DNA from: CAIKMD01 sp036501365
GTDB lineage: Bacteria; Pseudomonadota; Alphaproteobacteria; ATCC43930; CGMCC-115725
Assembly: GCA_036501365.1 (NCBI GenBank)
Contig: DASYAL010000060.1
Span: forward strand, 1 to 64,000
Length of the DNA: 64,000 bases
Direction of reading: 5' to 3'
Below the pieces are notes generated by a model that searched no databases, was not told the DNA's origin, and worked only from the letters and a program-made list of their open reading frames with translations. Shown here piece by piece: positions 31,830-40,775 of the stretch. Position 1 is the stretch's first letter, and every line of letters begins with the position of its first letter. The position numbers were made by a program, and so were the translations under genes.

Positions 31830-33116
31830 ATGCCGGCCGATCCTTCCGCCCGCGCGGCAAAAATCCGCACCGTGATCCGCGTCTCCAGCGGCAATTTCCT
31901 GGAGATGTATGATTTCTTCGTCTTCGGCTATTACGCGACCATCATCGGCCATACCTATTTTCCGAACGGCAGCGACTTCGTCTCGCTGATGTCGTCGCTG
32001 ATGACCTTCGGCGCCGGCTTTTTGATGCGACCGCTGGGCGCGATCTTCCTCGGCGCCTATATCGACCGGCACGGTCGCCGCGCCGGGCTGCTGCTGACCT
32101 TATCGCTGATGGCCGGCGGCATTGCGCTGATCACCTTCGTGCCCGGCTATGCGACGCTCGGGGTGCTGGCGCCGGTCCTCGTCGTGAGCGGCCGCTTGAT
32201 CCAAGGCTTCTCCGCCGGCGTCGAGCTCGGCGGCGTCTCGGTCTACCTCGCCGAAATGGCGACGCCCGGCCATAAGGGCTTTTATGTGAGCTGGCAGTCC
32301 GGCAGCCAGCAAGTCGCGGTCATGGTGGTGGCGCTGCTCGGCGTCGGGCTGAGCTTTGCCTTGCCGCCCGAGGCGATTGGCGCCTGGGGATGGCGGATAC
32401 CGTTTTTCGTCGGCTGTTTGATTGTGCCGCTGATCTTCCTGTTCCGGCGTAGCCTGACCGAGACCGAGGCCTTCCTCGCCCGCCGCCACCGCGCGACCGT
32501 GGGCGAGATCTTCCGCGGCGTCGCCGCGCATTGGCCGCTGATCTTGGCCGGCATGATGCTGACGACCATGACGACGGTTTCGTTCTATTTCATCACCGCC
32601 TACACGCCGACCTTCGGCACGCGCGAGCTGCATCTCTCCTCGACCGTGAGCCTCCTGGTGACGCTCTGCGTCGGCGTGTCAAACCTCATTTGGCTGCCGG
32701 TGATGGGTGCGATCTCGGACCGCATTGGCCGGCGGCCGCTGCTGCTGCTGTTCACCGCGCTGGCGCTGGTCACGGCCTATCCGGCACTCGCCTGGCTTGT
32801 CGGCGCGCCGTCCTTCGCGCGGCTGCTCGCCGTCGAGCTGTGGCTGTCGTTCCTCTATGGCAGCTACAACGGCGCGATGGTCGTCTTCCTCACCGAGATC
32901 ATGCCGGAATCGATCCGCACCGCGGGCTTCGCGCTCGCCTATAGTCTCGCGACCGCGACCTTCGGCGGCTTTACCCCGGCGATCAGCACCTATCTCATCG
33001 AGGCAAGCGGCAATCGCGCGATGCCGGGCTTGTGGCTCAGCTTCGCCGCGCTGTGCGGCCTCGGCGCGGCGCTGGCGCTGAAGGCGCCGCGGCCGGCCTT
33101 GGCGACGGTCAGCTAG
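31830..33116 (+). CDS. MHS-family MFS transporter (citrate/tricarballylate type)
   Basis: 428 residues with twelve hydrophobic segments. The metabolite:H+ symporter signatures are present: GNFLEMYDFFVFGYYATIIG at the N-terminus, RPLGAIFLGAYIDRHGRR (the loop 2-3 motif), and GVELGGVSVYLAEMATPGHKG. The LEMYDF start is typical of citrate and tricarballylate carriers, so an organic-acid substrate is likely, but substrate cannot be fixed. The 3' end overlaps the stop of the convergent anti-sigma gene by 8 nt. Confidence 0.88.
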   Translation: MPADPSARAAKIRTVIRVSSGNFLEMYDFFVFGYYATIIGHTYFPNGSDFVSLMSSLMTFGAGFLMRPLGAIFLGAYIDRHGRRAGLLLTLSLMAGGIALITFVPGYATLGVLAPVLVVSGRLIQGFSAGVELGGVSVYLAEMATPGHKGFYVSWQSGSQQVAVMVVALLGVGLSFALPPEAIGAWGWRIPFFVGCLIVPLIFLFRRSLTETEAFLARRHRATVGEIFRGVAAHWPLILAGMMLTTMTTVSFYFITAYTPTFGTRELHLSSTVSLLVTLCVGVSNLIWLPVMGAISDRIGRRPLLLLFTALALVTAYPALAWLVGAPSFARLLAVELWLSFLYGSYNGAMVVFLTEIMPESIRTAGFALAYSLATATFGGFTPAISTYLIEASGNRAMPGLWLSFAALCGLGAALALKAPRPALATVS

Positions 33117-33855
33117 CGGCGCGCCAATCGCGCACGAATTCGCCGAGCTTTCCGGTCTCGAGATCTGACACCGCCCAGAATTCCATGCCATTCGCGCTCC
33201 AATGCACAGTGTTGTAGCCGTTCAGCGCGGCCGCGGCCGGACTCGGATCGCCATGACCCGGCCAGACGTAGAGGTCGATGACATGCTTGTCGCTGCCGTA
33301 GACCAGTGCCGCGATCGGACGCTGCCCGAGATAATCGAGTCGGCCGCCGAGCAGCGGGAATTGCTGAGCCGCCAGGTCTTTCACCGGCGGCGCGAAATCG
33401 ATGCGGCCGTCGAACCACGGCTTCACCGTATGCTGGTCGGTCGAGACTACGTCCTCGAGATGCCCGGGCTGCAATGCGCGGACATGGCTCGCCACCACCG
33501 CGTCGAGCAGGCTTTGCTGCGCCGGCACGATGACGAGCAACGCGATGCCGGCGGCGAGCGCGGCGCCGAGCGCGAAGCTCGCGCCGTCGCGCCACCATCG
33601 CCGAGCCGGCGCCGGCTGCGGTCGTGTCGGCGCGACGCCGAGCCCGGCAGCGATCGCGTCGCGCAGGCCGCCAGGGGCCTTGTGACGCGGCGCGCTTTCC
33701 TTGAGCAGCGCGCGCGTCGCCGCGAGCTGCGCATAGGCGTCGCGGCATTGGGCGCAGTCCCGGCGATGGCGCGCGGCGCGCAGCGCTTCCGCGGCGTCGA
33801 GCTCGTCGTCGAACTCGGCCTGGACCAGCAGCAGATTCTCGCACTCCATCCTCAT
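33109..33855 (-). CDS. zinc-finger anti-sigma factor
   Basis: 248 residues from the ATG at 33,855, overlapping the sigma gene stop (ATGA). The N-terminal anti-sigma zinc motif is H30-x3-C34-x2-C37 (HRRDCAQC). A membrane helix follows (FALGAALAAGIALLVIVP, about 110-128). The C-terminal extracytoplasmic part (VKPWFDGRIDFAPPVKDL through VHWSANGMEFWAVSD) is a conserved domain of this transmembrane anti-sigma group. The cytoplasmic zinc domain should hold the sigma factor until a periplasmic or redox signal acts. Confidence 0.9.
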   Translation of the reverse strand: MRMECENLLLVQAEFDDELDAAEALRAARHRRDCAQCRDAYAQLAATRALLKESAPRHKAPGGLRDAIAAGLGVAPTRPQPAPARRWWRDGASFALGAALAAGIALLVIVPAQQSLLDAVVASHVRALQPGHLEDVVSTDQHTVKPWFDGRIDFAPPVKDLAAQQFPLLGGRLDYLGQRPIAALVYGSDKHVIDLYVWPGHGDPSPAAAALNGYNTVHWSANGMEFWAVSDLETGKLGEFVRDWRAAS

Positions 33856-34376
33856 CGCCCTTCCTCGGCTTGCACCGCCGCCGCCAGCATCCGCCGCGCG
33901 CGCCACAGCCGCGACATCACCGTGCCGATCGGTGTTTGCGTGATCTGCGCGATCTCCTTGTAGGCAAGCTCCTCGATCTCGCGCAGCACCAAGGTCTCGC
34001 GCAGATCCACCGGCAACGCGGCGAGCAGCCGCGTTACCCGCGCGCGATCCTCGCGTTTCAAGAGCGCGGTCTCGGGATCGTCGCCGGTATCGATCAGCTC
34101 GGCCGCCGGCGCGGCGTCGCGGTCGTCGCCGGGCAGGGCCACGATGATCGCGCCGCGCACCAGAGCGCGCGAGGCGTAGGCGGTGTTGCGCACGATCTGG
34201 AGCAGCCAGGCGCGCGCATTGGCGCCGCGGAAACTCCCGAAATAAGTCGCGGCGCGCAGCACCGCTTCTTGCACTACATCCTCGGCATCGGCCGGATTGC
34301 GGGTCAGCCAGCGCGCCAGGTTATAGGCGGCGTCGAGATGCGGCAGCACCGCCGCTTCGAATTCCACACCGCTCAT
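33852..34376 (-). CDS. ECF-type RNA polymerase sigma factor
   Basis: 174 residues from the ATG at 34,376. Region 2 reads AYNLARWLTRNPADAEDVVQEA. Region 4 reads LPVDLRETLVLREIEELAYKEIAQITQTPIGTVMSRLWRARRML. It is co-translated with the anti-sigma gene downstream and diverges from the metallophosphoesterase-cupredoxin pair, which is the likely target. I could not identify a matching pair of -35/-10 motifs in 34,377-34,533 with confidence. Confidence 0.93.
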   Translation of the reverse strand: MSGVEFEAAVLPHLDAAYNLARWLTRNPADAEDVVQEAVLRAATYFGSFRGANARAWLLQIVRNTAYASRALVRGAIIVALPGDDRDAAPAAELIDTGDDPETALLKREDRARVTRLLAALPVDLRETLVLREIEELAYKEIAQITQTPIGTVMSRLWRARRMLAAAVQAEEGR

Positions 34377-34533
34377 TGCTGTCCGTCCATCGACCGCGCC
34401 CGTCGTGACCAATGCCGATCCCAGTAAGACTGGACTCCGCACCGATTTATTCCCGGCCGCCGCCCAGCCATGCGTGGCGAATAAGCGACCGCGCCGCGCG
34501 GTCTTTCCGTCATCGGCAACCGGGAGAGGCACA

Positions 34534-35463
34534 ATGACGACGAGCGAGAATAAAGGCACGACGCGGCGCCGCGTCCTGCAATGCATGAGCTGGGGCAGCG
34601 CCGGGATACTCTGGACCGTCGCCGGCGGCGTGCCGCAAGCGCGCGCCTTGGGCGCTCGCGAAGCCGTGGCCGAGGCTGGCGCCTTCAGCTTCGTGCAGAT
34701 CAGCGACACGCATATCGGTTTCGGCAAAGACCCCAACCCGACGCCCGATGCAACCTTGCGCGAGGCGCTCGGCAAGATCGCGGCGATGCCGAACCGCCCG
34801 GCCTTCATGCTGCATACCGGCGACGTGTCGCATCTCTCGAAGCCCAGCGAATTCGATGCGGCGAGCCAAATCTTTAAAACCGCCGCGCTCGAGACATTTT
34901 ATGTTCCGGGCGAGCACGACACCATCAACGACGATGGCAAGGAATTCTTCAGCCGCTTTGGGGCGCGGCAGGCGCAGCCGGGCGGCTGGTACAGCTTCGA
35001 TCAGAACGGCGTCCATTTCATCGGCCTGGTCAATGTCATCAATTTGAAGGCCGGCGGCCTCGGCTATCTCGGCCCCGATCAGCTGCAATGGCTGGCCAAC
35101 GACACGAAAGGCCTCAGCGCCAGCGCGCCGATCGTCGTCTTCGCGCATATGCCGCTTTGGGCGCTCTATCCCGATTGGGGCTGGGGCACCGACGACGCGG
35201 CGCAGGCGCTGGCGGGGCTCAAACGTTTCGGCTCGGTAACCGTGCTCAACGGCCATATCCATCAGGTGATGCAGAAGGTCGAGGGCAACGTATCGTTCCA
35301 GACCGCGCGCTCGACGGCTTTTCCGCAGCCGGCGCCCGGCCAGGGCCCCGGCCCCGGGCCGATGCAGGTCCCGGCCGACAGACTGCGCAGCGTGCTCGGC
35401 ATCCGCGATGTCGCGTTCACCGGCATGGCGCCGGCGATCAGTGACAACACCCTTGCGAGCTGA
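34534..35463 (+). CDS. Tat-exported metallophosphoesterase
   Basis: 309 residues from the ATG at 34,534 (GGGAGAGG upstream). The N-terminus TTRRRVLQCMSWGSAG has the twin-arginine export pattern. The calcineurin-like metal site is laid out in order: DTHIG, GDVSH, GEHD (Glu replacing the usual Asn of GNHD), FAHMP and NGHIH. It is a periplasmic phosphoesterase of unknown substrate. It lies 10 nt before the cupredoxin gene and diverges from the ECF sigma operon, a linkage seen in other proteobacteria. Confidence 0.88.
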   Translation: MTTSENKGTTRRRVLQCMSWGSAGILWTVAGGVPQARALGAREAVAEAGAFSFVQISDTHIGFGKDPNPTPDATLREALGKIAAMPNRPAFMLHTGDVSHLSKPSEFDAASQIFKTAALETFYVPGEHDTINDDGKEFFSRFGARQAQPGGWYSFDQNGVHFIGLVNVINLKAGGLGYLGPDQLQWLANDTKGLSASAPIVVFAHMPLWALYPDWGWGTDDAAQALAGLKRFGSVTVLNGHIHQVMQKVEGNVSFQTARSTAFPQPAPGQGPGPGPMQVPADRLRSVLGIRDVAFTGMAPAISDNTLAS

Positions 35464-35473
35464 GGCGCCAGCG

Positions 35474-35854
35474 ATGCTCAAAATCCTGGCGATTGCGATC
35501 TCGGGCGTATCCGTCGGCTTTGCCGGCATGGCGCTCGCCCATGACATGCGCGAGATGGCCGGCCTGGCGCCGCCGCCCGCGACCCAGCTCGCCGCTACCG
35601 CGCCCAACGCCATCACGGTCGACAATTTTGCCTTCGCGCCGGCGGCGATGACCGTCCGCGCCGGCACGACCGTGACCTGGACCAACCGCGACGACGAGCT
35701 CCATACCGTCGTCAGCGCCGACGACCCGAAGCTTTTCAAGTCCGGACCGCTCGACACCGGCGACAGTTTCAGCGTCACCTTCGCGAAACCGGGCACCTAC
35801 AAATATTATTGCTCGATCCACCCGCACATGGTCGGGACGGTGGTCGTCCGATAG
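35474..35854 (+). CDS. periplasmic cupredoxin (blue-copper protein)
   Basis: 126 residues from the ATG at 35,474. The signal peptide runs to about residue 22 (ALA). The fold is one plastocyanin/azurin-like domain. The type-1 copper ligands are His in DELHTVV and Cys, His, Met in YYCSIHPHMVG. The family carries single electrons or buffers copper. It is the second gene of the pair with the metallophosphoesterase, presumably under the divergent ECF sigma factor. Confidence 0.9.
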   Translation: MLKILAIAISGVSVGFAGMALAHDMREMAGLAPPPATQLAATAPNAITVDNFAFAPAAMTVRAGTTVTWTNRDDELHTVVSADDPKLFKSGPLDTGDSFSVTFAKPGTYKYYCSIHPHMVGTVVVR

Positions 35855-35991
35855 CCGGCGGCGCTTGGCGGCGTGGGCGTCGCCAGCGTCACAAGGTGTC
35901 GACGGCGATTTCCTGTCTTGGATTTTAGTCGCGGCATCGCCGCCCACCGACTAAATTGAGCGGCTGTAGCTAACCAAGTAGTTTGGTGGGA

Positions 35992-36201
35992 ATGGCAAAA
36001 ATCCGGTATTCGTTCTTGCGCGTCATCAACAACCCGGAAGCACTGCAGAAAGAGCTCCGCCGCTATCGCGCCTTGCTGGATCTCAACTCCGATCCTGCCG
36101 TCATGCTCATTCTCGAGCGGCTGATCGTGGAAGCCGAAGCGCGTCTCGCGACGATGATCGTCGGCCACCTCGACGAAGCGCGGATGCCGCCGGCATCCTA
36201 G
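35992..36201 (+). CDS. small helical hypothetical protein
   Basis: 69 residues from the ATG at 35,992 (a TTG three codons earlier is the alternative). It is entirely helical in pattern (NPEALQKELRRYRALLDLNS, VMLILERLIVEAEARLATMI). No ribosome site is at good spacing. It resembles short unannotated proteins of Bradyrhizobium-type genomes. Function unknown. Confidence 0.5.
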   Translation: MAKIRYSFLRVINNPEALQKELRRYRALLDLNSDPAVMLILERLIVEAEARLATMIVGHLDEARMPPAS

Positions 36202-36279
36202 CGGGCGCAAAAGCGCCTTGCGATTTCGCGGCGCGACGTTTGGAAGCCTTTATGCTATGGTCTGCCCGTCACTTAGACG

Positions 36280-37488
36280 GTGATTTTAGACTTGGCTGTT
36301 AACCCGCGCCTCGACGCTCTCGCCGACAACCCGTTCGCCAAGCTGCGGGCGCTGCTCGACGGCGTCCGGCCGCTGTCGAACGAGCCGGTCCTGCCCTGGG
36401 CGGTGGGCGAGCCGCAGCACGAGCCGCCGGCGCTTTTGGCACGGGTACTGGCGGAGAAAGCCGATCTCTGGAACCGCTATCCGCCGCCGGCCGGCACGCC
36501 CGAATACCGCGCCGCTTGCGCCGTCTGGCTGACGCGACGCTATCGCCTGCCAGCCGGGATGATCGAGGGCGACCGTCACGTGCTGATCGCCAACGGCACC
36601 AAAGAAGCGCTTTATCTCGCCGCGCAGCTCGCGGTGCCGCCGCGGAAAGCCGGCCGCGTGCCGACCGTGCTGATGCCCAATCCCTATTACAACGTCTATA
36701 ACGGCGGCGGCACGCTCGCCGGCGGCGAGCCGGTCTATCTCGATTGCGCTTGGGAAACCGGCTTCCTGCCCGATCTCGATGCGATCCCCGAAAGCGTGCT
36801 GGCGCGCTGCGCGCTGTTCTACCTCTGCAGCCCGGCCAATCCGCAAGGCGCCGTTGCCGATCTCGCCTATCTCAAGAAAGCGATCGCGCTCGCCCGCGCC
36901 CATGATTTCGTGCTCGCCTCGGACGAATGCTATGGCGAGATCTACGATCGCGCGCCGCCGCCGGGCGCGCTCGAGGCCTGCGCCGCGTTGGGCGGCGCGC
37001 TCGATAACGTCCTCGTCTTTCACTCGCTCTCGAAACGCTCGAACGCGGCCGGCTTGCGCTGCGGCTCAATCGCCGGCGATCCGCACCTGATCGAGCGCTT
37101 TACGCATCTGCGCTCCTACGCTGCGGCGCAAGTGCCGCTGCCGATCCAGGAGGCGGCGATCGCGCTCTGGGCCGAGGAGACTCATGTCGAGGCCAATCGC
37201 GCCGCGTATCGCCGCAAATTCGACATCGCCGAGCATTATCTCGCGGGACGGCTCGGCTTCTATCGGCCCGCCGGCGGCTTCTTTCTCTGGCTCGATGTCG
37301 AGGACGGCGCGCGCGCCGCGCTGGCGCTGTGGCGCGAGGCCGGGATTCGCACGCTGCCGGGCGCCTATACCGCAATCACCAATCCCGGCGCCGAGAATCC
37401 GGGCCAACGCTACATCCGCATCGCGATCGTGCATGACGATGCGACCATCGAGTCGGGCATGAAACGGCTGCGGCGCGTTCTGACGTAA
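36280..37488 (+). CDS. class I/II aminotransferase, DapC-like
   Basis: 402 residues. A PLP fold-type I aminotransferase: NGTKEALYL, PNPYYNVYNGG, SPANPQG, SDECYGEIYD, and the PLP-lysine block SLSKRSNAAGLRCGS. The sequence style (NPRLDALADNPFAKLRALLDG at the start, GEP and PPPAGTPEYR) is that of alphaproteobacterial N-succinyldiaminopimelate aminotransferases (DapC), which supply lysine and peptidoglycan. dapD/dapE are not next to it, so the assignment rests on similarity. Start is uncertain: GTG at 36,280 or TTG at 36,292, neither with a clear ribosome site. ftsK follows after 9 nt. Confidence 0.82.
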   Translation: MILDLAVNPRLDALADNPFAKLRALLDGVRPLSNEPVLPWAVGEPQHEPPALLARVLAEKADLWNRYPPPAGTPEYRAACAVWLTRRYRLPAGMIEGDRHVLIANGTKEALYLAAQLAVPPRKAGRVPTVLMPNPYYNVYNGGGTLAGGEPVYLDCAWETGFLPDLDAIPESVLARCALFYLCSPANPQGAVADLAYLKKAIALARAHDFVLASDECYGEIYDRAPPPGALEACAALGGALDNVLVFHSLSKRSNAAGLRCGSIAGDPHLIERFTHLRSYAAAQVPLPIQEAAIALWAEETHVEANRAAYRRKFDIAEHYLAGRLGFYRPAGGFFLWLDVEDGARAALALWREAGIRTLPGAYTAITNPGAENPGQRYIRIAIVHDDATIESGMKRLRRVLT

Positions 37489-37497
37489 GGGGAAAGC

Positions 37498-39918
37498 ATG
37501 GCGAGCATCACCGACTCCGGCCGGAAATTCATGCTGCGCGAGCGCCATCCCTGGCGGCGCTTCGGCGCCGTCGCTTGCGGCGCGGGCTTCCTCGCGCTGA
37601 GCGCGTTCCTCGCGGCGGCCCTCGCCAGCCACGATCCCGGCGATCCGTCGTGGAATCTCTCGATCAGCGCGCCGGCCAAGAATTTGATGGGGCTGCAAGG
37701 CGCGCGCATTGCCGATCTGCTACTGCAATGGCTCGGTTTCGCCGCCTGGCTGCTGCCGCTGGTGCTGGTCGACTGGTCGGTGCGTTGCATCGGCGGCCGC
37801 GGCCTCAAGCGCTTCTGGTTGAAGCTTATCGTGATGCCGCCGCTGCTCCTCGCGGCGGCGCTGGCGATCTCGATCCTGCCGCGCCCGACGGGCTGGCCGC
37901 TGAAAGCCGGGCTCGGCGGCGTCATCGGCAAGCTCGGCCGCGACGGCTTTGCGCATATCAGCGTCGCGCCGCCGCTCTCGGCGATGGCGGCGGCGGCGCT
38001 GGTCGCGCTGCTGCTGGTTTATGTGATGGGCTGGTCGGCGCTGAGCTTCGCGCCGCGCACGGCAGAAAAGAAGAAGCGCTATGTGCGGCCGCAAAGCCGC
38101 GCGGCGCAAGACGATGACGAGGACGACGCCGAGGACGACGCACGGGCCAAGCCGGCTCTCGTCGCCCGCGCGTGGGCTTTGCTGCCGGCCTGGCCGCGCA
38201 AGGCGCGCGCCGCACAGGATGGCGTGCTGGGGCGCGAGCGGCACGAGCCGTCGCTCGGCGCCCTCATGGACGATGATGCAGGTGGCGCGGTCGAGGACAT
38301 CAAGCTGCCGCCACCGGCACGGCGCTCGGTCGCCGTCGACATGCCGCGCAAGCCGAAGAAACGCGAGGTGCAGCGCCAGACCTCGCTCGATCTCGGCCCG
38401 TCCAGCGAACATCTCTTGCCGCCGCTCGACATGCTCGACGAAGTGGCGCCCTCGCGCTTCGCTCAGATCAGCGAGGATGCGCTGCAGCAGAATGCACGGC
38501 TGCTCGAATCGGTGCTCGCCGATTACGGCGTCCAGGGTCAGATCGTGAAGGTCCGGCCCGGCCCGGTGGTCGCGCTCTATGAGCTCGAGCCCGCGCCCGG
38601 CATCAAGGCTTCGCGCATCATCGGCCTCGCCGACGACATCGCGCGCTCGATGAGCGCGATCTCGGCGCGCGTCGCGGTCGTTCCCGGCCGCAACGTCATC
38701 GGCATCGAGCTGCCCTCGGCGCGTGCCGAGACGATCTATCTGCGCGAGCTGCTGGCGTCGGAGGATTACGAGCGCAGCGCGGCCAAGCTCACCCTTGTGC
38801 TCGGCAAGGATATCGGCGGCACGCCGGTGATCGCCGATCTCGCGCGCATGCCGCATCTTCTCATTGCCGGGACGACAGGCTCCGGTAAATCCGTCGGCAT
38901 CAACACGATGATCCTCTCGATCCTCTATCGGATGTCGCCCGACCAGTGCAAATTCATCATGATCGATCCGAAGATGCTCGAGCTCTCCGTCTATGACGGG
39001 ATTCCGCATCTCCTCGCGCCGGTCGTCACCGAGGCACGCAAGGCGGTGGTCGCGCTCAAATGGACGGTGCGCGAGATGGAGAACCGCTATCGCGCGATGT
39101 CGAAGCTCGGCGTGCGCAACATCGAGGGCTACAACCAGCGCCTCGCCGAGGCGCGGTCGCGCGGCGAGATCCTGAAGCGCAAGGTGCAGACCGGCTTCGA
39201 CGACGAGACCGGCAAGCCGATCTTCGAGGAGCAGCCGCTCGCCTCGACGCCGCTGCCGCTGATCGTCGTCGTGGTCGACGAGATGGCCGATCTGATGCTC
39301 GTCGCCGGCAAGGACATCGAGGCCGCGGTGCAGCGTCTGGCGCAGATGGCGCGCGCCGCCGGCATCCACATCATCATGGCGACACAGCGCCCCTCGGTCG
39401 ACGTCATCACCGGCACCATCAAGGCGAATTTCCCGACCCGCATCAGCTTCCAGGTGACCTCGAAGATCGACAGCCGCACCATCCTCGGCGAATCGGGCGC
39501 CGAGCAGCTGCTCGGCCGCGGCGATATGCTCTATATGGCGGGCGGCGGCCGCATCACCCGCGTCCACGGACCGTTCGTCTCGGACGAAGAGGTCGAGCGC
39601 GTGGTGCGCTTCCTCAAGGAGAATGGCGGCGTGCCGACCTATATCGAGGAGGTGACCGAGGACGACGAGGAGATGCCGGGGGTGGGCTTCGGCGGCGAGG
39701 GCGAGGGCGAAGGCTCGGGCGACCAGCTCTACGACCAGGCGGTGGCGCTGGTCTGCCGCGAGCGCAAGGCCTCGACCAGCTTCGTGCAGCGTCACCTGCA
39801 AATCGGCTACAACCGCGCCGCCCGTATCATCGAGCGGATGGAGAACGAAGGCGTGGTCAGCGCCGCCAACCATGTCGGCAAGCGCGAGGTCCTGGGCCGC
39901 AATATCGACGAGCGCTGA
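37498..39918 (+). CDS. ftsK: DNA translocase FtsK
   Basis: 806 residues. Four N-terminal membrane helices (about 20-180) anchor it at the septum. A charged linker runs to about 290. The motor follows with Walker A GTTGSGKSVGINTM, Walker B VVVDEMADLMLV, and the FtsK signature ATQRPSVDVITGTIK. The C-terminal gamma winged-helix reads FVQRHLQIGYNRAARIIERM. It pumps chromosome DNA toward dif during division. A GGGGAAAG stretch precedes the ATG. Length is at the shorter end of the family because the linker is brief. Confidence 0.97.
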   Translation: MASITDSGRKFMLRERHPWRRFGAVACGAGFLALSAFLAAALASHDPGDPSWNLSISAPAKNLMGLQGARIADLLLQWLGFAAWLLPLVLVDWSVRCIGGRGLKRFWLKLIVMPPLLLAAALAISILPRPTGWPLKAGLGGVIGKLGRDGFAHISVAPPLSAMAAAALVALLLVYVMGWSALSFAPRTAEKKKRYVRPQSRAAQDDDEDDAEDDARAKPALVARAWALLPAWPRKARAAQDGVLGRERHEPSLGALMDDDAGGAVEDIKLPPPARRSVAVDMPRKPKKREVQRQTSLDLGPSSEHLLPPLDMLDEVAPSRFAQISEDALQQNARLLESVLADYGVQGQIVKVRPGPVVALYELEPAPGIKASRIIGLADDIARSMSAISARVAVVPGRNVIGIELPSARAETIYLRELLASEDYERSAAKLTLVLGKDIGGTPVIADLARMPHLLIAGTTGSGKSVGINTMILSILYRMSPDQCKFIMIDPKMLELSVYDGIPHLLAPVVTEARKAVVALKWTVREMENRYRAMSKLGVRNIEGYNQRLAEARSRGEILKRKVQTGFDDETGKPIFEEQPLASTPLPLIVVVVDEMADLMLVAGKDIEAAVQRLAQMARAAGIHIIMATQRPSVDVITGTIKANFPTRISFQVTSKIDSRTILGESGAEQLLGRGDMLYMAGGGRITRVHGPFVSDEEVERVVRFLKENGGVPTYIEEVTEDDEEMPGVGFGGEGEGEGSGDQLYDQAVALVCRERKASTSFVQRHLQIGYNRAARIIERMENEGVVSAANHVGKREVLGRNIDER

Positions 39919-40004
39919 AGGCGGGGGTGAAACCTTTTTAAGCAGCGCGGGTTGCTTCAGCGCCCTATTCTCCCTCGCCTTTTCGGGAACAAGGAGCTCT
40001 TTCG

Positions 40005-40643
40005 ATGCCGCTCACGCGCCGCGACCTCTTCGCCGCGATTTCCGGTCTCGGCGCGCTTGCCGCGGCGCCGGGCTTGGCCTGCGCGCTTAGCCCCGCCGAC
40101 ACCGCCGATCTCCAGCGCGTGCAGACATATATGAACAGCATCCACACCCTGCAATCGCGCTTCGAGCAAATCTCGAATGACGGCGGCGTCGCCACCGGCA
40201 CGATCTATCTGTCCCGGCCGGGCAAGATGCGCGTCGAATACGATCCGCCGGTGCCGATCCTCCTGGTCGCGACCGACAATCGCATCTGGTACTACGACAA
40301 GAAGCTCGAGCAGGTGAGCTTCTTCGATCTCAAGGATACGCCGGCCTGGTTCCTGCTGCAGGACAATGTCACTTTCGGCGGCGACATCACGGTCGCCAAT
40401 CTCGAGCGCGATCCCGGCGCGCTGCGCGTCACCGTCACCGAGGCGAAGAATCCGAGCCTCGGCCGCGCGACCCTGGTGCTGAGCGACAAACCGCTCGAGC
40501 TGAAGAAATGGCAGATCATCGATGCGCAGCAAAAGGCCGTGACCGTCACCCTCGACGATCCGCATTACGGCGTCCCGCTCAATCCCAGCCTCTTCTACTG
40601 GACCGACCCGCGGCCGCCGGGCGCGCGCCAGAACAACGGCTGA
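40005..40643 (+). CDS. lolA: outer-membrane lipoprotein carrier protein LolA
   Basis: 212 residues. The periplasmic chaperone that carries lipoproteins from LolCDE to the outer membrane. The N-terminus LTRRDLFAAISGLGALAAAP is an export signal that resembles a Tat signal. YMNSIHTLQSRFEQIS, PGKMRVEYDPPVPILLVATD and WYYDKKLEQVS are LolA signatures. It lies 86 nt after ftsK on the same strand, the common alphaproteobacterial ftsK-lolA order. Confidence 0.93.
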   Translation: MPLTRRDLFAAISGLGALAAAPGLACALSPADTADLQRVQTYMNSIHTLQSRFEQISNDGGVATGTIYLSRPGKMRVEYDPPVPILLVATDNRIWYYDKKLEQVSFFDLKDTPAWFLLQDNVTFGGDITVANLERDPGALRVTVTEAKNPSLGRATLVLSDKPLELKKWQIIDAQQKAVTVTLDDPHYGVPLNPSLFYWTDPRPPGARQNNG

Positions 40644-40775
40644 GCGAGCGCGGCTTTTCTTGCCGGGGTTTACTCCTTTCCTTTTCAAAGATTTAAGTGC
40701 TGCGTGGCGGAATAGCGCAGGTCACGCCGCCGTTCTCGGCTTGCAACGTAATCGACACTCGGTCATCGTTTCGTC

